Below are positions 32,708 through 45,100 of a stretch of DNA of 64,000 bases, in pieces. Source of the DNA: Adiantum capillus-veneris (Eukaryota > Streptophyta > Polypodiopsida > Polypodiales > Pteridaceae); NCBI GenBank assembly GCA_014529385.2, contig CM043949.1, positions 106,990,554 to 107,054,553 on the forward strand, given 5' to 3'. The position numbers and the translations under genes are program-made. Each line of letters begins with the position of its first letter. Position 1 is the stretch's first letter. Under the pieces are notes generated by a model, which saw nothing but the letters and a program-made list of their open reading frames with translations, had not been told where the DNA came from and searched no databases.

Positions 32708-33139
32708 TCAATTATAAACGTGTTTCCTAGAGGGTGTGCTCGACCCGTCCACAAGATCCACTAGAATGATAGAATCTTGGAACTGCAAGTAGACATGGTT
32801 TTTAGACCAATCATGCACCATTTTTGCTTCCCTCATGAAAGGACGTCCTAAGATCATCTCCGATGCCATAGTGTGTTTGGAGAAATCCATAACAATAAAG
32901 GTAATCCTTATTTTATGTCCAAAGACCTTGATCTTGAGATCTTCTAGCATCCCAATAGGTTTAACAATAGACCCATTGGCCATCTTCACTACTATGGTTG
33001 TGGTCGCAAGGTGAGGTCTTCCCATAGTTTCCCAGTAATTTTTAGTCACAATGCTAACCCCAGCGCCACCATCAAGGATTCCCTTCACAATTAATCCCTT
33101 AGTAGTTTGGTATGGTCGCATTGGATTCATCACCCTCAA
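32708..33139 (-). pseudogene. pol: First (canonical) protease of B2
   Basis: Retropepsin in the usual place before RT. Active site reads ILDGGAG, where a D-S-G or D-T-G is expected, so the middle residue is changed. The C-terminal motif MILGRPFM is intact. It aligns well with the first protease of element C (ILDSGAG and IILGRPFM). It would cut the Gag-Pol polyprotein. Confidence 0.88.
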
Positions 33140-36100
33140 AGTATTGTCCCAACTTGTTAACAGGTATTTCTATAACAAGGTTCTCATCTAGGTTGGGTTG
33201 TGGGTTCAAGTGTTCCTCCTCTATTGGCATCTCCCCAACTCCATCCATATGTGCAAATGGTAGCCCAAACTTCAGTTCTCCATTAAGGAAGGCTCGAAGA
33301 GCTGAGACTAGCTCGTGGTCTTTATATAGTTTGGATATGATGGTGGTTCTAACTTCTGAAGACATGAAATCCATCAATTTGGCAATGTTTAACGACACCT
33401 TTTGGCCTTGAGTCCCTTGACGTGGGGAAGATGGGATCTCCATTTCTTCGATAGGATCAAGTAGTCCCTCTGTAAACATTCTTTCCATCAAGAAGTGAGT
33501 ACGCCCACTTTCCCATGACTTTAAGTCACTTTCTTCTTGGATGACACTAGGTATGTCCAAGTGTCTATGCACTTAGTGAGGTTGTTGTTGCGTAGGGAAC
33601 ATGGTGTCTGTAATCTGGATCTTCCTAGGTGTTGGTTCTAGATCCCTTTGGGTATCTTCTACCAAACTCCTTAATTGCTTGACTCGCTCAATCTCCTCTG
33701 TAGGGTTTGGGTAAGTTCCTATCTTCTTTTTGGATCCTGGCCATTGTGGCTCATGAAGATCTTCCTTGTTGGTTTCTATGTTAGTGGTCGTTTTGGTCTC
33801 CATGGTTTCACCTGAATCAGAATCTTCTTCATATATACGGGGTCATCACCAGTCCCTATGTTGGTCTTTGAACTGGGGTCTGACTTCGCTGCTTTTTGCG
33901 ATCTCTTTCTTCGTGGTTTCTTCTTTTTCTGAGATTGGGCAATTAATGCCGTGTCTCTTTCCTCAAGAATATAGTTTTGTTTTTGGAGCATCGATCGTGT
34001 GAGTACGTTTACTGGTACCACGAGTGTACTTGGTGATGGCTCCTTGGTAACTTCAATCAAGTTTAATGACGTGATCTTCGGTGCATTTGGATTATTTGGA
34101 CATTGGGCAATCAAATGATCTATGCCACATCGATTACACATGAGTATTGGAATTGTAGACATGCCGCTTGATTGGTTTGCATTAGTGTGACGTTCTTTTG
34201 TAGCCTAATAGGACACTCGGCTACACAATGTGGACCTCCGCACTCATAGCATTGAAGAGGTGGTCTCTTAGCAGTGTAGTTGATATTTTGGCCTCTTGCC
34301 ACAAGAGTAGCTACTTGATATACATGTTTGACTTGTTCCCAATAGTCCTCCATGTCGTATTGTGGACTTTCTTCAAGCACATCCATCCCATAGGCGATAT
34401 TAGGATCTATAACTTCCTCATAGCCTTCCAAACAAGAAATAGATGACTCACAACCCACTTGATTCACATAAGTGATTCTCGGATGTGGTGGTTGCGGTCC
34501 TAGCACTGGAGGTGGTAAGGGTGTTGTTTGAACAACATTTTGGGCCCTAGGGACCATATGTTGTGATGTTTGTTCAAGAGGTGGGGCCGGCATCAATGTA
34601 GGCACTCGAGGTGTGTTTGTCCATGCTAAGGTTGGTCTATTGGCCATCGCACGCTTAAATACTATGCAATCCTTAGCTTGATGACCATACCTCCCACATG
34701 CATTGCAGTTCCCATTGAATTTTACTCTCAAAGTAGGGCATTCACTGGTACTATGCGGTCCATAGCATACTGAGCACCATTTTTGCTCCCTTCTTGGATA
34801 CATATGAGTGTTTTGCGGAGCACGATTGTCTCTAAGACTCTCTTGAATAGCCTTGGTGAGATCTGCTAAGGTCACCTCATATATCTTTGGCTCCTTAGCA
34901 ATAGGCTTTAGGGTCATTGGCTGATGCCCTGATGCTTGCGAGCTAATAGATTTAGTCTCAACAGACACTCTTTCTCCTTGAATCACTAAATTATTCTCCA
35001 ATTGGATCGCATTGGTGGTGACTGCTTCCCAAGTGGTGATACCTCTAATGACTAGACCATTGTAGATATCCTCATGTTGTAATCCCCTAATGAATCTATC
35101 AAGCAATTGGTTATTGTTGAAGCGCTCATTTGGATTACAACGAGAATTCAAATGCTTCAAGCGACTTATAAAGTCTCTCACCCACTCTCCTTCCTCTCAT
35201 TGGGCTTTCTGGAGCTGAGAGGCTACACCCCAAAGCACTCCCTCTCGTATGTATTCTTTTAAGAAGATTCTCCTAAGAGTAGAGTAAATCTTTTTTTCTT
35301 CCACCCTTAGGGTTCTATACCAATCCCCAGCCTTTCCACTTAAGGTTAGGCTTAAAGCATTGCTCTTATGTACGTCATTGTGTTCTCCTAGAGAATCACA
35401 TATTTGTTCAAACACTTCGATATGCTTTCTCACATCCCCGTCTCCACTAAATTTTTGTGTGAGCTTGGCTATTTGTACTGCCTTACTTCTAGGCTCTCTA
35501 TCAGGCGTGTTACGCATATTCTCAACAATAGATCGACCAATAGCTTGAGCAAATGTTGCCAAGTCACCTAAGTGAGCAGGCACCGTGGGTGAAGGCGCGC
35601 CAGAGACTACATGTGGAGTAGGTATTGGCATTGGGCTTGGCGCATAGGAAGCCCTTGGGTTCCACGTTGGGTACGATGTTGTGCCATGTGGTGGTCCATA
35701 GTTCATATGAGTGGCCCTAGGCATAGCAGACGTCGGATGTGACATGCTAATGCTAGCCGGTATAGTCCCATGGAAATAAGAACTTGTGTATTGTGGTTGT
35801 GGAGCATAGGTAGTTGAAACAATGGGAGGGGTAGGGACTACATGAGTACGTGGACCCATAGGTGCATACGATTGGTACGCACTTGTAGGTACTATTGCAG
35901 GCATTGAGCTTCCATGTAGCGGTGCTTTACTAACAAACGAGGTCCATGGTGTGTTTCTTGGCATGCCCATCATTGGGGTAGGCATGGTATCCGTGGTGTC
36001 ATCCAGGGAAAGATGAGCTAGACTTGGAAAAGTAAAGCTATCACTTGTGGGCTCAGATTGCATTGAGACCCCTGGCGAAACAACATATGGGGGATCGATG

Positions 36101-36937
36101 GGACTCACTGGGGGAGTCTCCATTTGTGATAGAGTGGGTTGTTTCCCTTTGCCCGTGTCTAAAAATCGCATAGGACCCGTCGAAGGTATGTTCATTCCTC
36201 GATTTTGCCTCTCGGACTGGATAATACTATGGATGACATTGCAGATCATGTGTTGTTGTTCCTCTAGACTAGTGGCACTAGATGTGGATTGTACAACTTC
36301 TAACCAACCCACATGGTATGTGTAGCCCATGTATAGGTCGGTCAAAGTCTCCGTGTGTAGGTCATATTCCCAATTTTCATTGAGAAATACCCCGTCCAAG
36401 TTTGGTGTATTAGAGGGTTGCTTCCCATGTTTTGACTTTTAGTCACCGCTACCTTAGAGGCGACTTTGGAAGGTGGTAGCTCGGTAGGGCCCTCATTAAA
36501 TGAGGTAGGTAGAATATCCACATGGACACTTTGAGGGAGTGTGGGGTCTACAGGAGATGTGAATGGTGATTCTACTTCCCCACCCCCTTCGTTTACTTCA
36601 CTAGCCGTAGGTTTAGAGCGCGTAGCTCTACTAAAAGTTTCCATCAAACGGCTAAAAACACTAGTTCCAGGTTGTTGGGCCCAACTAGGTACGGTTTCAT
36701 TTGTTCCCCCGGGGCTTTGTGTAAGATGCTCTTCCATAATATCGTAGTCAGAGGAACGCTAGCCGCTATATTTGGGTCTTGGGTTGCACTACCTTGGGTC
36801 CCCGCCGAGGGCGTAGACCCTAGCGTGGAAGGATAGTGAGTACCCTCGTAAATCGAAGCACTATCTAGTTGTTCGGACTCTAGCACACAAACAGAGCGTA
36901 GATACATGTGCTTTGGGCGCCCTACAAGTGTCGGCAA
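33140..36937 (-). pseudogene. gag: Gag of element B2, with four zinc knuckles
   Basis: Broken Gag-type region read leftwards. 36937-36342 gives an N-terminal Ser/Thr-rich segment in two frames. 36399-35197 has the NENWEYDLHTETLTDLYMG block, a Pro-rich middle, and the capsid region (KFSGDGDVRKHIEVFEQI, DWYRTL). An in-frame TGA near 35198 is followed by 35181-34120 with three knuckles: C-S-V-C-YGPH, CNACGRYGHQAKDC and C-Y-E-C-GGPH. The next frame, 34162-33776, starts with a fourth, C-N-R-C-GIDH. Three of the four use C-x2-C-x3-H-x4-C, one residue shorter than normal. 33803-33140 is a linker leading to protease. Confidence 0.88.
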
Positions 36938-37724
36938 GTACCCTCAAAGGTTACTTGCTTTGTTTTGTGGGTGTTTTGCACCCCGTTTTCTACTTGATTT
37001 TTTCTTGTTTTTGATGTTTTTTGAGGTTCGAAAAACGGATTGGGACGTGTGATAGCTCGAAACGAGCATATCGCTTAGGAGATCTAAGCGCACTTTACAG
37101 AACACTGTTTGACTATCGGAAGCTCCCAAAGTCCCTAAAACAGTCAATTTCTCCTAGTTTCTACTTGGGCACATGGCTTAAAATAGAAAGTTGAAGGGTG
37201 ACTTGTGGAGGGAAAGGTGAAGGCTTTGCCCCACATGCTTTCTCCTTTCCCTTGAGCACTACCCTATATATAGTGAATAGCATTTACCTTATAGCATAAG
37301 ACCAAGACCAAGCCCAAGCTCAAGACCAAGCTCAAGCAAATGATCCCGATCTACCTTTTTGGACAAACTTAAAATATCCCCCCCCCCCCCCCCCCCCCCC
37401 CCAATAAATCAAATTTATTTTTTAGCCATTGCATTCTTTACGTTCTCTACCATTTTTGTTTTTTATTTTCTGTTTTTCTGTGCAGAAAACGAAATATTCT
37501 CTGTTTTTTGCAGAAATCGAAATGGTCTAGCTGTGCAGAGAATGAAATGAACTAGCTGTGCAGAAAACAAAATGAACAAATATTCTTTGTTTTTGTGCAG
37601 AAACCGAAATGAGAGCCTAACTGTGCAGAAAATGAAATGAGCTAACCCACGAGACAACACAACCTTCCTACTTAAGCTTGGTGTCTCCACAGGGCAGCAC
37701 AGAGTGCTTCCCGGAGCTTCAACT
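36938..37724 (-). other. Untranslated leader of element B2
   Basis: Non-coding leader between PBS and Gag. It contains a 25-base C run (37378-37402), a hexamer-like AAGACC/AAGCTC tract (about 37302-37340) and degenerate repeats around TGTGCAGAAAAYGAAAT (37479-37645). Only its Gag-proximal part resembles the B1 leader. Confidence 0.75.
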
Positions 37725-37741
37725 CCCCCGCAATGGCACCA
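37725..37741 (-). promoter_or_regulatory. Primer binding site, tRNA-Asp type (element B2)
   Basis: Minus strand TGGTGCCATTGCGGGGG, close to the tRNA-Asp site TGGCGCCGTTGCCGGGG. Four A/T bases separate it from the LTR end at 37746. Confidence 0.85.
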
Positions 37742-37745
37742 AAAA

Positions 37746-38015
37746 TGTGTGCGTTTGCCGCACGTGTCGGAGCTAGGAACTTGTCGAGCACCTTGTGGGA
37801 GCCACGAAGGCTGCAAGCACACAACTAGCAGGCCTAGCAAGCTCACAGAGAAAGGGGTGTGTCACTCAACTCCCTGCTCTTATCGCCGTGAAGGATTCCT
37901 CGCCGCGAAGAAGAGGGAGCCGCCATCGTACTGCGCTCAACCGCCTTGCCGCCGCAGGTGCCGTCGCAATGCTCGATCACACACACACACACTCTCTCCC
38001 TCTCTCCCTCAAGCG

Positions 38016-38070
<55 letters not shown>

Positions 38071-38370
38071 CTGTGAGCACACAATGGAGATGGGGATGGA
38101 GATAGGGCAAGCGCACTTCTTCTATTGCACACTGTGAGAATATGTCAATTTTAGGTTTAGGTGACTTTTATATGAGCTCGCCCCATTCACATTTGGGCGC
38201 CCATGCTTAGCCAACTAACCTTTGCGTGTTCCAGTTAGAGTGCGCCTCTCATCGGCGATCACTCTACCCTTTTCCTATTGGACCGACAAGCCCGGTGCCT
38301 GACTCTACTAAATAAATAATATAGCGTTCGTCGTAGGCAATAACGTGTCCATATGCCACGAGGGTTAACA
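37746..38370 (-). repeat. 5' LTR of element B2
   Basis: 625 bp, from TGTTAACC at 38370 to CACACA at 37746 on the minus strand. TATAAAAG box at 38165-38172. A long (CA)n run occupies about 38022-38068. Target copy ATCGG follows at 38371-38375. Confidence 0.95.
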
Positions 38371-39543
38371 ATCGGTTAGAAGCTATGTGGAGAAGATCAA
38401 GGAGTTAACTAGACAATTAAATGAACCTCATTTAGAGAAGAGAATGTGTGCACGGTTTCTTCTAAGGGAGCAAGAGGTATCAACACACCGACTAGGAAAT
38501 TCAATGACTTGGTACAAAGAGCTCTAAAATTGGAGCAATAGGCAAAGAAGGAGAAGGATCATAAGGGAAGAAGATTTCAAGCGACAAGGAACCATCCATT
38601 GAAGTGTCTAGTTCCAGTTCTAGTTCTTCTGATAGTGAATCAAAGGACTAGTCGAAGAGTAAGAACAAGGGATCTTGGACTAAGAAGATAGAGGCAATGT
38701 CGAAGTAGAGATCTAAAATATCATAGACCAGACCTGCAGTTGGAAAGGTGGAGACCTTGTGTACTAAGTGCAAGTTGAAAGAGCACATGCCTAATGAGTG
38801 TTTCCAAAGTACCTACTATAAAGAATTTGAACATTTTTGAAACAATTGCAAAATCAAATTGTACCATTTTAAAGAGGCAGAGATGTGTCCTTGATAGTGT
38901 TGACAAACCCAAAACTGGCAAAGCAAGAGATAATGTCAAAGACTATGGATAATGGGGTCGATACCAGCAACATGTTAGGAAGAGGATGATACTAGAATTT
39001 TGCTGGTAGAAGTTGGGGAAGAGCTTACTTTACAAGGTGGAACTTCAACTATTATACTTGTGATAAGTATGAACACTTCATAACTCGATGCCCAAATAAT
39101 GTTTAAGTCGAAGTGGACGAAGGTAAGATGGTATACCCAATTCCAATGCAAGTGATCACCAGGAATGTTGGAATTGTCATCGAGGAGCTACTAGATGAGT
39201 AGGTTAATCAAATGTTGCAAACTGAAGAGGCTCGAAAGTGGGAGAAGCAAAGAACCATCTAGAAGGCCAAGGGAAAGTCCAAGGAGGTGGACGAATGGCA
39301 AGAGCAAAGGACACTGGCGGCCGAGATCACTTAAGATTTGGTAAGAAGATGTCAAAGAGGCCTAAATGCTCGGAGGCCATAACCATTCAATGGATTTCGC
39401 CAAAGGCATCAAAGGTTGTGGAGAAGGAACTCCTAGAGAAAGAATCTAGTAAGGGAAATATTGGAAAGAAGTTGAAGAACCAACAAAGGGCTCATGGGAG
39501 CACCTGGAAGAGGATGCCCAACAAGTCAAGTGGTCGAGGTTGA
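38371..39543 (+). pseudogene. gag: Gag of element D, right fragment
   Basis: Continues the Gag interrupted at 25245, with SYVEKIKELTRQLNE just after the B2 target copy. A good zinc knuckle (C-T-K-C-KLKEHMPNEC) lies at about 38758-38800. A second at about 39056-39092 has lost a Cys (CDKYEHFITRC). Numerous stops and frame changes are present. 39238-39543 is a basic, Lys-rich open stretch that could be the nucleocapsid-protease linker. Confidence 0.8.
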
Positions 39544-40143
39544 TTCATTAGATCTAGGGATAGAAAATGTTTAAAAGCAACAACCCGATTCCCCACAAAA
39601 GGATCCATCAACTACAAAAGACGCAGGAGGCCAGCAAAGGTATGGCACTGCGAGGGTGGTTATCCAAAAGGGAGATCATCGAGTTCAATTAATAGCTCAG
39701 AAAATGAATAGGACTAGATATATGTCAAGGTTTATGAGCAAATTCAAAGGCTAAGTATTGAATTGTATAACATTAGAAGAACTTTTCCTGAGGCTACCAA
39801 GTTTATCAAGAAGCAAAGAAAAAAAAATAGATGCAATGGCAGTGGATTTTAGAAGAACTTTTCTAGAGGCTACCAAGTTTATCAGGAAGCAAACAAAAAT
39901 AAAAATTAGATGCAATGGCAGTGGATTTTTCTGTGATCAAAGATGACAAAGTTCCAATTATCTAGATTGACTATAAGATCAAGAAACAGTTGGAGCCACT
40001 ATCAAGGGTCATACTGGATGGCAATGGTAATGTCAACATTTGGGCGGAGCATGCTAGATAGGGATTGGAAATTCAAGAAATGAAACCGACTCCTTTCAAA
40101 ATATGAATGGCAGACAAGTAGATAGTCCAGGCCAGAGGTCTAT
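39544..40143 (+). other. Decayed D sequence with 76-bp tandem duplication
   Basis: Region before the recognisable protease end. Two direct copies with starts 76 bp apart lie at about 39775-39930 (AGAAGAACTTTT at 39775 and 39851). No motif of the protease active site was recognised. Confidence 0.55.
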
Positions 40144-40464
40144 TTGAAAATCTTTAGAAATAGGCTATGCTCTGAGAAGTTCAAAACCGATTTCTTGGTA
40201 GTAGATGTGCAAGCGGCATATAATATTCTATTGGGAAGACCATGGCTCAGGAATGCAGGAGCCATACATGGCTATGTAGGCCAAACATTAACAATCCAAG
40301 GACCCAATAAAAGAATTCACGTTAAGACAAATAATAGTAGGTTTTGGAAAAGGGCAATGAGGCCAAAAGATCTATGTAGGAGGTATGGAACAAAGAAGAT
40401 CGAAAGAATGTTGGCATCCATGAACATAGCTGAGATATATTTAAATGCAATACTTCTGGATTGA
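40144..40464 (+). pseudogene. pol: Protease C-terminal half of element D
   Basis: Contains FKTDFLVVDVQAAYNILLGRPWL, the C-terminal strand and LGRPW motif of retropepsin, followed by HGYVGQTLTI. The active-site Asp is not visible upstream, where the sequence is broken. Confidence 0.8.
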
Positions 40465-41985
40465 AAGAGGGCAGAGAGGCAAAGGTAGAGTCCTAGAAAA
40501 TTTCACTGAGTCAAATCGAGTGGCTTGTGAATTTGGATAGTAGGCCATCTAAGAATAGGGAATGAGGAGACCATACTAGATGAAGAGCACATGGGAAACC
40601 AACAACAAAATGTAGACATGCTGGGCGTAATAGGATAACACCCGATTGAGAGACATATATAGCTAACATGGATAATCCATTCAATGAATATGTAGTAGTC
40701 ATGCATATAGAGATGGAAATTGAATCATTGGCAAAACAACAAGGGGGTGGATCGAACTGGGTACTATCAGATGACCAAGAAATAGAGGAAGGGAATCTCG
40801 ATTTAGAAGCAGATTCTAATATGGTAAAAATCAACAAGCATCTAAAAATGGAGATAAAGGAAAAGACTAGGTAGTTGTTTCAGAAGTATTGTGATGTATT
40901 CTCTTGGGAGCATATGGATTTGAAGAGTGTTGATCCAGAGGTATGCCAGCATCAAACACCACTAAAACCAGATGTGTGACTAGTACAGCTTTAGAGGTAC
41001 ATAATGAATTCAAACAATACTAAGAAGGTTAAGGAAGAGATCAACAATACTAAGAAGGTTAAGGAAGAGGTACCTAATGAATTCAAACAATACTAAGAAG
41101 GTTAAGGAAGAGATCAACAATCTACTGAAGGCAAGATTCATTATTGAGGCGTCAAGTAGCGAATGGTTGTTTCCTAAACCGGTTGTTCTGCAGAAGAATG
41201 GGAAATAAGAGTCATTGTGGACTATAGAAAGTTGAATGCTTAGACAATCAAAGACCTGTTTCTTATGCCATTCACATATATGATGTTAGATGAGATATCA
41301 TGCCACAAAATGTATAGCTTCAGGGAAGGGTAGTGTGGATACAACGAGCTGAAGATAACACTAGAAAATTGGGCAAAAATGACATTCATCACTGAATGGG
41401 GAGCTTTCATGTTCCTAGTAATGCCATTTAGGTTATGTAACATCCAATAACCTTTCAAAGATGTATGATGGAGACCTTTAGTGAATTTTTACACAAATTT
41501 TTGGCAATATTTGTGGAATATTCTCATCTGAAAACATGCATCTCCTATTTCTAGAGATGGTATTTGAGAGGTGTAGAGAGAAAAGGATTTGTATGAATCC
41601 CTTCTGATCAATGTTCATGGTCTAGAAGGGACAACTAATGGGACATATTGTGTCCAAAAATGGTAAGCCATATCACCAACGGATGTGTCTAAATTAAGTT
41701 CATTCTTAGGATCAATCAACTTTTACAGAAGGTTCATTTATATATTTGCAACAAAGACCATTTCATTATATGAATTCAGGGAAGGGAGTTAAATTTGTTT
41801 GAATCCTAGAATGTGAAGCAAGTTTCCAGTCTGTCAAGGAGGCCATTATTATGAAAGCGATCCTTTGCCAGCCAGAATGGGATGTTATTTTCCATGTTCA
41901 TGTAGATGCTTTTGGTATGGTGATGGAGGCTATTCTGGCACAACCTTATGGGAAAATGCATTTCATTTTTGGTCTACTTAAATGA
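40465..41985 (+). pseudogene. pol: Reverse transcriptase and RNase H start of element D
   Basis: Recognisable pieces in broken frames: FQKYCDVFSWEHMDLKSVDP (RT entry), then NFYRRFIYIFATKT (RT end) and FHVHVDAFGMVMEAILAQP (RNase H first strand). No YMDD box survives. A local tandem duplication (40994-41120, period 73 bp with an internal 33-bp repeat) disrupts the fingers region. Confidence 0.8.
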
Positions 41986-42637
41986 ATTTTCTCTCGCTAG
42001 AATTGGCCATTCTAGTGAGAGAAAGTAAAAAAAGTAGAAGGGCCAATTATGTACAATGGGAAGAGGAATGTGTTTGTGAACTAGAGAGTTCCAATATTTG
42101 AATGCATTTTCCACAAGTGCCAACGAAATTTGATAAGAATTCAATCGGCACCTTATGGGGCGAAGGCAAGATAATAGCGAGTCCAAAAGAGTCCAAAACG
42201 AATCCCAAAAGCCTTCAAAAGTGAGAATGATAACCAAAAGGTGGGAATGGGAGCTAAGGTATTATTATCCACACTTGCCAACGTAAAGCTATGTGGAGAT
42301 AAGGGATGTGGTCTATAAGCCTCCCATTCAAAAGAGAAGGCGAGAGGAGTAGCTCTAAAAATAGAAAACTGCTTTTTCAGGACCCAGGGTGAGTATTTTT
42401 GGAATGATTCAAAAAAGAAGGCGTTTGTGTAAAAAGGGACCACGAGGATTATCAAAACAACATATGAATAATTTGGTGGTTCACAGTTTTTTCATGTGAG
42501 GACTGCAAGAGGGAGTTTTTTCGTTCTTTTGTAGGGCTGCATAGAAGAGAGCAGAGAGACTTCTGCCTTCATGTCTCATGAAGCTGCATGCAGTCCTCAG
42601 CCAAAAGAAGCTCTTCATGCTCTTCTCAAGACTCATC

Positions 42638-42699
<62 letters not shown>

Positions 42700-43043
42700 C
42701 ACACAAGTCTCTACAGCTATGGCTGTTCAAGTTTATACATAATTAACTATGCAGGTTACTACTTCTTAATGCTTACATATCTTCTTTCCAACCCGATTCT
42801 TGCTTAATCCTTGCACTTGCAAGTTGTTTAGGACCTTGGAATTGAGTCGAACGAGGTGTTTTAAGTGAAAATTGTAATAAAAAACTCATTCAAATTTTAG
42901 GGATTTCATCTCTTCAATTTGTGTAGTTAAAAGTGCAATTATTCAGTTTTATTGATCAGAAGCTCTTCTAAAGAAGAGAATAATTTATTAATATAGAGTC
43001 CTTATGGAGGGGGGGGTTGGCTCCAAAAAATATGATGTCAAAT

Positions 43044-43082
<39 letters not shown>

Positions 43083-43285
43083 GTAGTTTTGATACATGTG
43101 TGTGATGTGTGATTGAATCTAAGTTAATGCATGCTTTGCAATTTTCATGCTCGAATATGCTCAATGTTACACAATTGATAGATTACTCTAACTAATCTAT
43201 AATTTACAACGCACCTTAATCCCAATTCTCTAACATTAGTATACTTTGCAAGTTGAAGATTTGGCACAACAAAGCAAGGGTATTC

Positions 43286-43363
<78 letters not shown>

Positions 43364-43369
43364 GTTTTT
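41986..43369. mobile_element. About 1.4-kb insertion in the RNase H of element D
   Basis: D RNase H stops after its first strand near 41985 and resumes at about 43370 (YLLGKLFLFYVDH). The intervening DNA is not RNase H. It has a hairpin at 41990-42021 (CTAGAAT and ATTCTAG arms), long (CT)n runs at 42642-42695 and 43048-43077, and a 71-bp (GA)n run at 43289-43359. No coding signal, terminal repeat or target duplication could be fixed, so the type of insertion is unknown. Confidence 0.5.
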
Positions 43370-43870
43370 AGTGCAACATAATTCAGGCATTATCTGTTGG
43401 GGAAGTTGTTTCTCTTTTATGTGGACCATTATACATTACTCTTTCTTGATTAACAATGTAGTGATTCATGGAAGATTAATCAAATGGATGATGTTCCTGA
43501 TGAAATTTGAATTCAGGATTTTACACAACTAGGAAAGACTCACTATGGTGCCGATTTCTTATCCAAGAGCATCAAATGTATTTCAACAACATCATTAAGG
43601 GACGAACCAATTGATGATGAACTATTTTAGACAATGGCAACATATGGGCTAGAGCATAATGTATATGATTTTCTTCAATATGGAGGTTTTCTAGAAAGTA
43701 TGGTCTCAATCCAGTAAAAGGTTCTTATAATCAGAGGTATGAAATTGGCTATTATAGTTGTATCTTTGTTTGAGAATTGATGGGGTCTTGAGAAGGTGTT
43801 AACCAATGCAGAGAAGGATGCAAGTGGTCATTGAGGCTCACAATGTGGTAGCTCAGGGGGACATTTTTCC
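43370..43870 (+). pseudogene. pol: RNase H end and linker of element D
   Basis: Reads LLGKLFLFYVDHYTLLFL, matching the RNase H segment with D-H, then HYGADFLS-like remnants of the ADxLSR motif in broken frames. Stops are frequent. Confidence 0.65.
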
Positions 43871-45100
43871 ACTAATAATACTTATATGAAGATCTTGTGA
43901 GGAGGTTTATGGTGGCAGAGCATGAAGTTTAATGTTAGAGCCTTTTATAAAACGTGTGATAATTACCAGAGAATGGGTAGATCACTGATATTACTTATAA
44001 GAATATCTTGCAAGCAGGTTATGGTGGTAGAGCATGATGTTTGATGTTGGAGCCTTTTATAAAACATGTGATATTTGCCAGAGAATGGATAGACCTGCTG
44101 CAGCAAATGTGACACCTCTGACCACAATATGGCCATTAGGAATCTTCATGAAATGGGGTCTAAACTTCTTGGGACCATTCAAGAAGGCCACTCCTAGAAA
44201 GAATAAGTATATAGTCATGGATACATGTTATGTAAGCAAATGGGTGGAAGCTACAACATTACCCAACAACACGGCCAAGTTCACAGCATCGCTTTTATAT
44301 GAGCACATTGTATGTCAATATGGTTGCGTGATTGAGATTGTTTCAAATCAAGAGACTCATTTCATCAATGAAACTATTCATATTCTTACTGAAATCTTCT
44401 CAATCAAGTATCAAAAGTCTCTATCGTACTATCCCAGATACAATGGATAGGTTGAAAGTAGCAACAAGACTATTAAGTCCATTATGACTAAGATAATTCA
44501 AAAGGAGCCTCACACCTGGGATGACAAGTTTCAGACAACACTTTGGGCATGCAGAATAGCCTATAATATTACAATTGGTATGACATCATTCATAAAGGTG
44601 TATGGAACTGAAGCAGCGGTACCTATGAAGTTCATTGTTCCCAATCTTAGGTTGACTATAGAGCATGATATGGATTACAAATCAACATTGAAAAAGAGAT
44701 TGGATGAGCTACTTAAGCTAGATGAAATTAGACAAAGAGCAATGTTGGAATAAGAAGTAGTATAGCAATGAGGGAAATATTGGCATGATAGCAAGTTCAA
44801 AGTAAGGGAGTTTAGAAAGGGTGACTTGGTTTTGTTATGTCAGTCAAAGCTAGGCCTGAAGACACCCAATCTGAAGATAGCATGATCAAGAGCATACGCA
44901 GTAGAGTGGATTTTCTCTAATGGCACCGTCAAACTAAAGGATCTCTCTAGAGTAATGCTATCGGGTATCTATAATGGGGCAAAGATTAAGTTGTACTATT
45001 CCAGACTAAAAGAACCACCAACACCAGATCCTCAAGGTAATGACACATCTAACTCTGAAAGTCCTCCACTGGATCAATTTTTTAAATCCAATCAAATGCA
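43871..45100 (+). pseudogene. pol: Integrase of element D
   Basis: The zinc-binding region is duplicated in tandem (starts 43917 and 44029, period 112 bp). The second copy gives TCDICQRM with the C-x2-C pair. The core frame 44034-44450 has WGLNFLGP and SNQETHFIN, where both catalytic Asp residues are Asn. A stop replaces the Gln at YNG*VESSNK, just before the catalytic Glu. 44484-44753 continues with TTLWACRIAYN, and a C-terminal FRKGDLVLL segment lies at about 44810. The two Asp-to-Asn changes would abolish catalysis. Confidence 0.85.

Larger units (their letters stand above)
25246..38370 (-). mobile_element. Complete Ty3/gypsy element B2, nested in element D
   Basis: A 13.1-kb minus-strand element with both LTRs (37746-38370 and 25246-25842), a tRNA-Asp type PBS (37725-37741), a PPT (25845-25854) and a 5-bp target duplication ATCGG on both sides (25241-25245 and 38371-38375). 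Protein order is Gag with four zinc knuckles, protease, RT, RNase H, integrase with a GPY/F-like module, second protease-like domain, W-x-P-K tail, and a separate small ORF. A rough hand count gives about 5 percent substitutions between the LTRs, so it is younger than D but not new. Stops and frameshifts make it inactive now. Confidence 0.93.
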
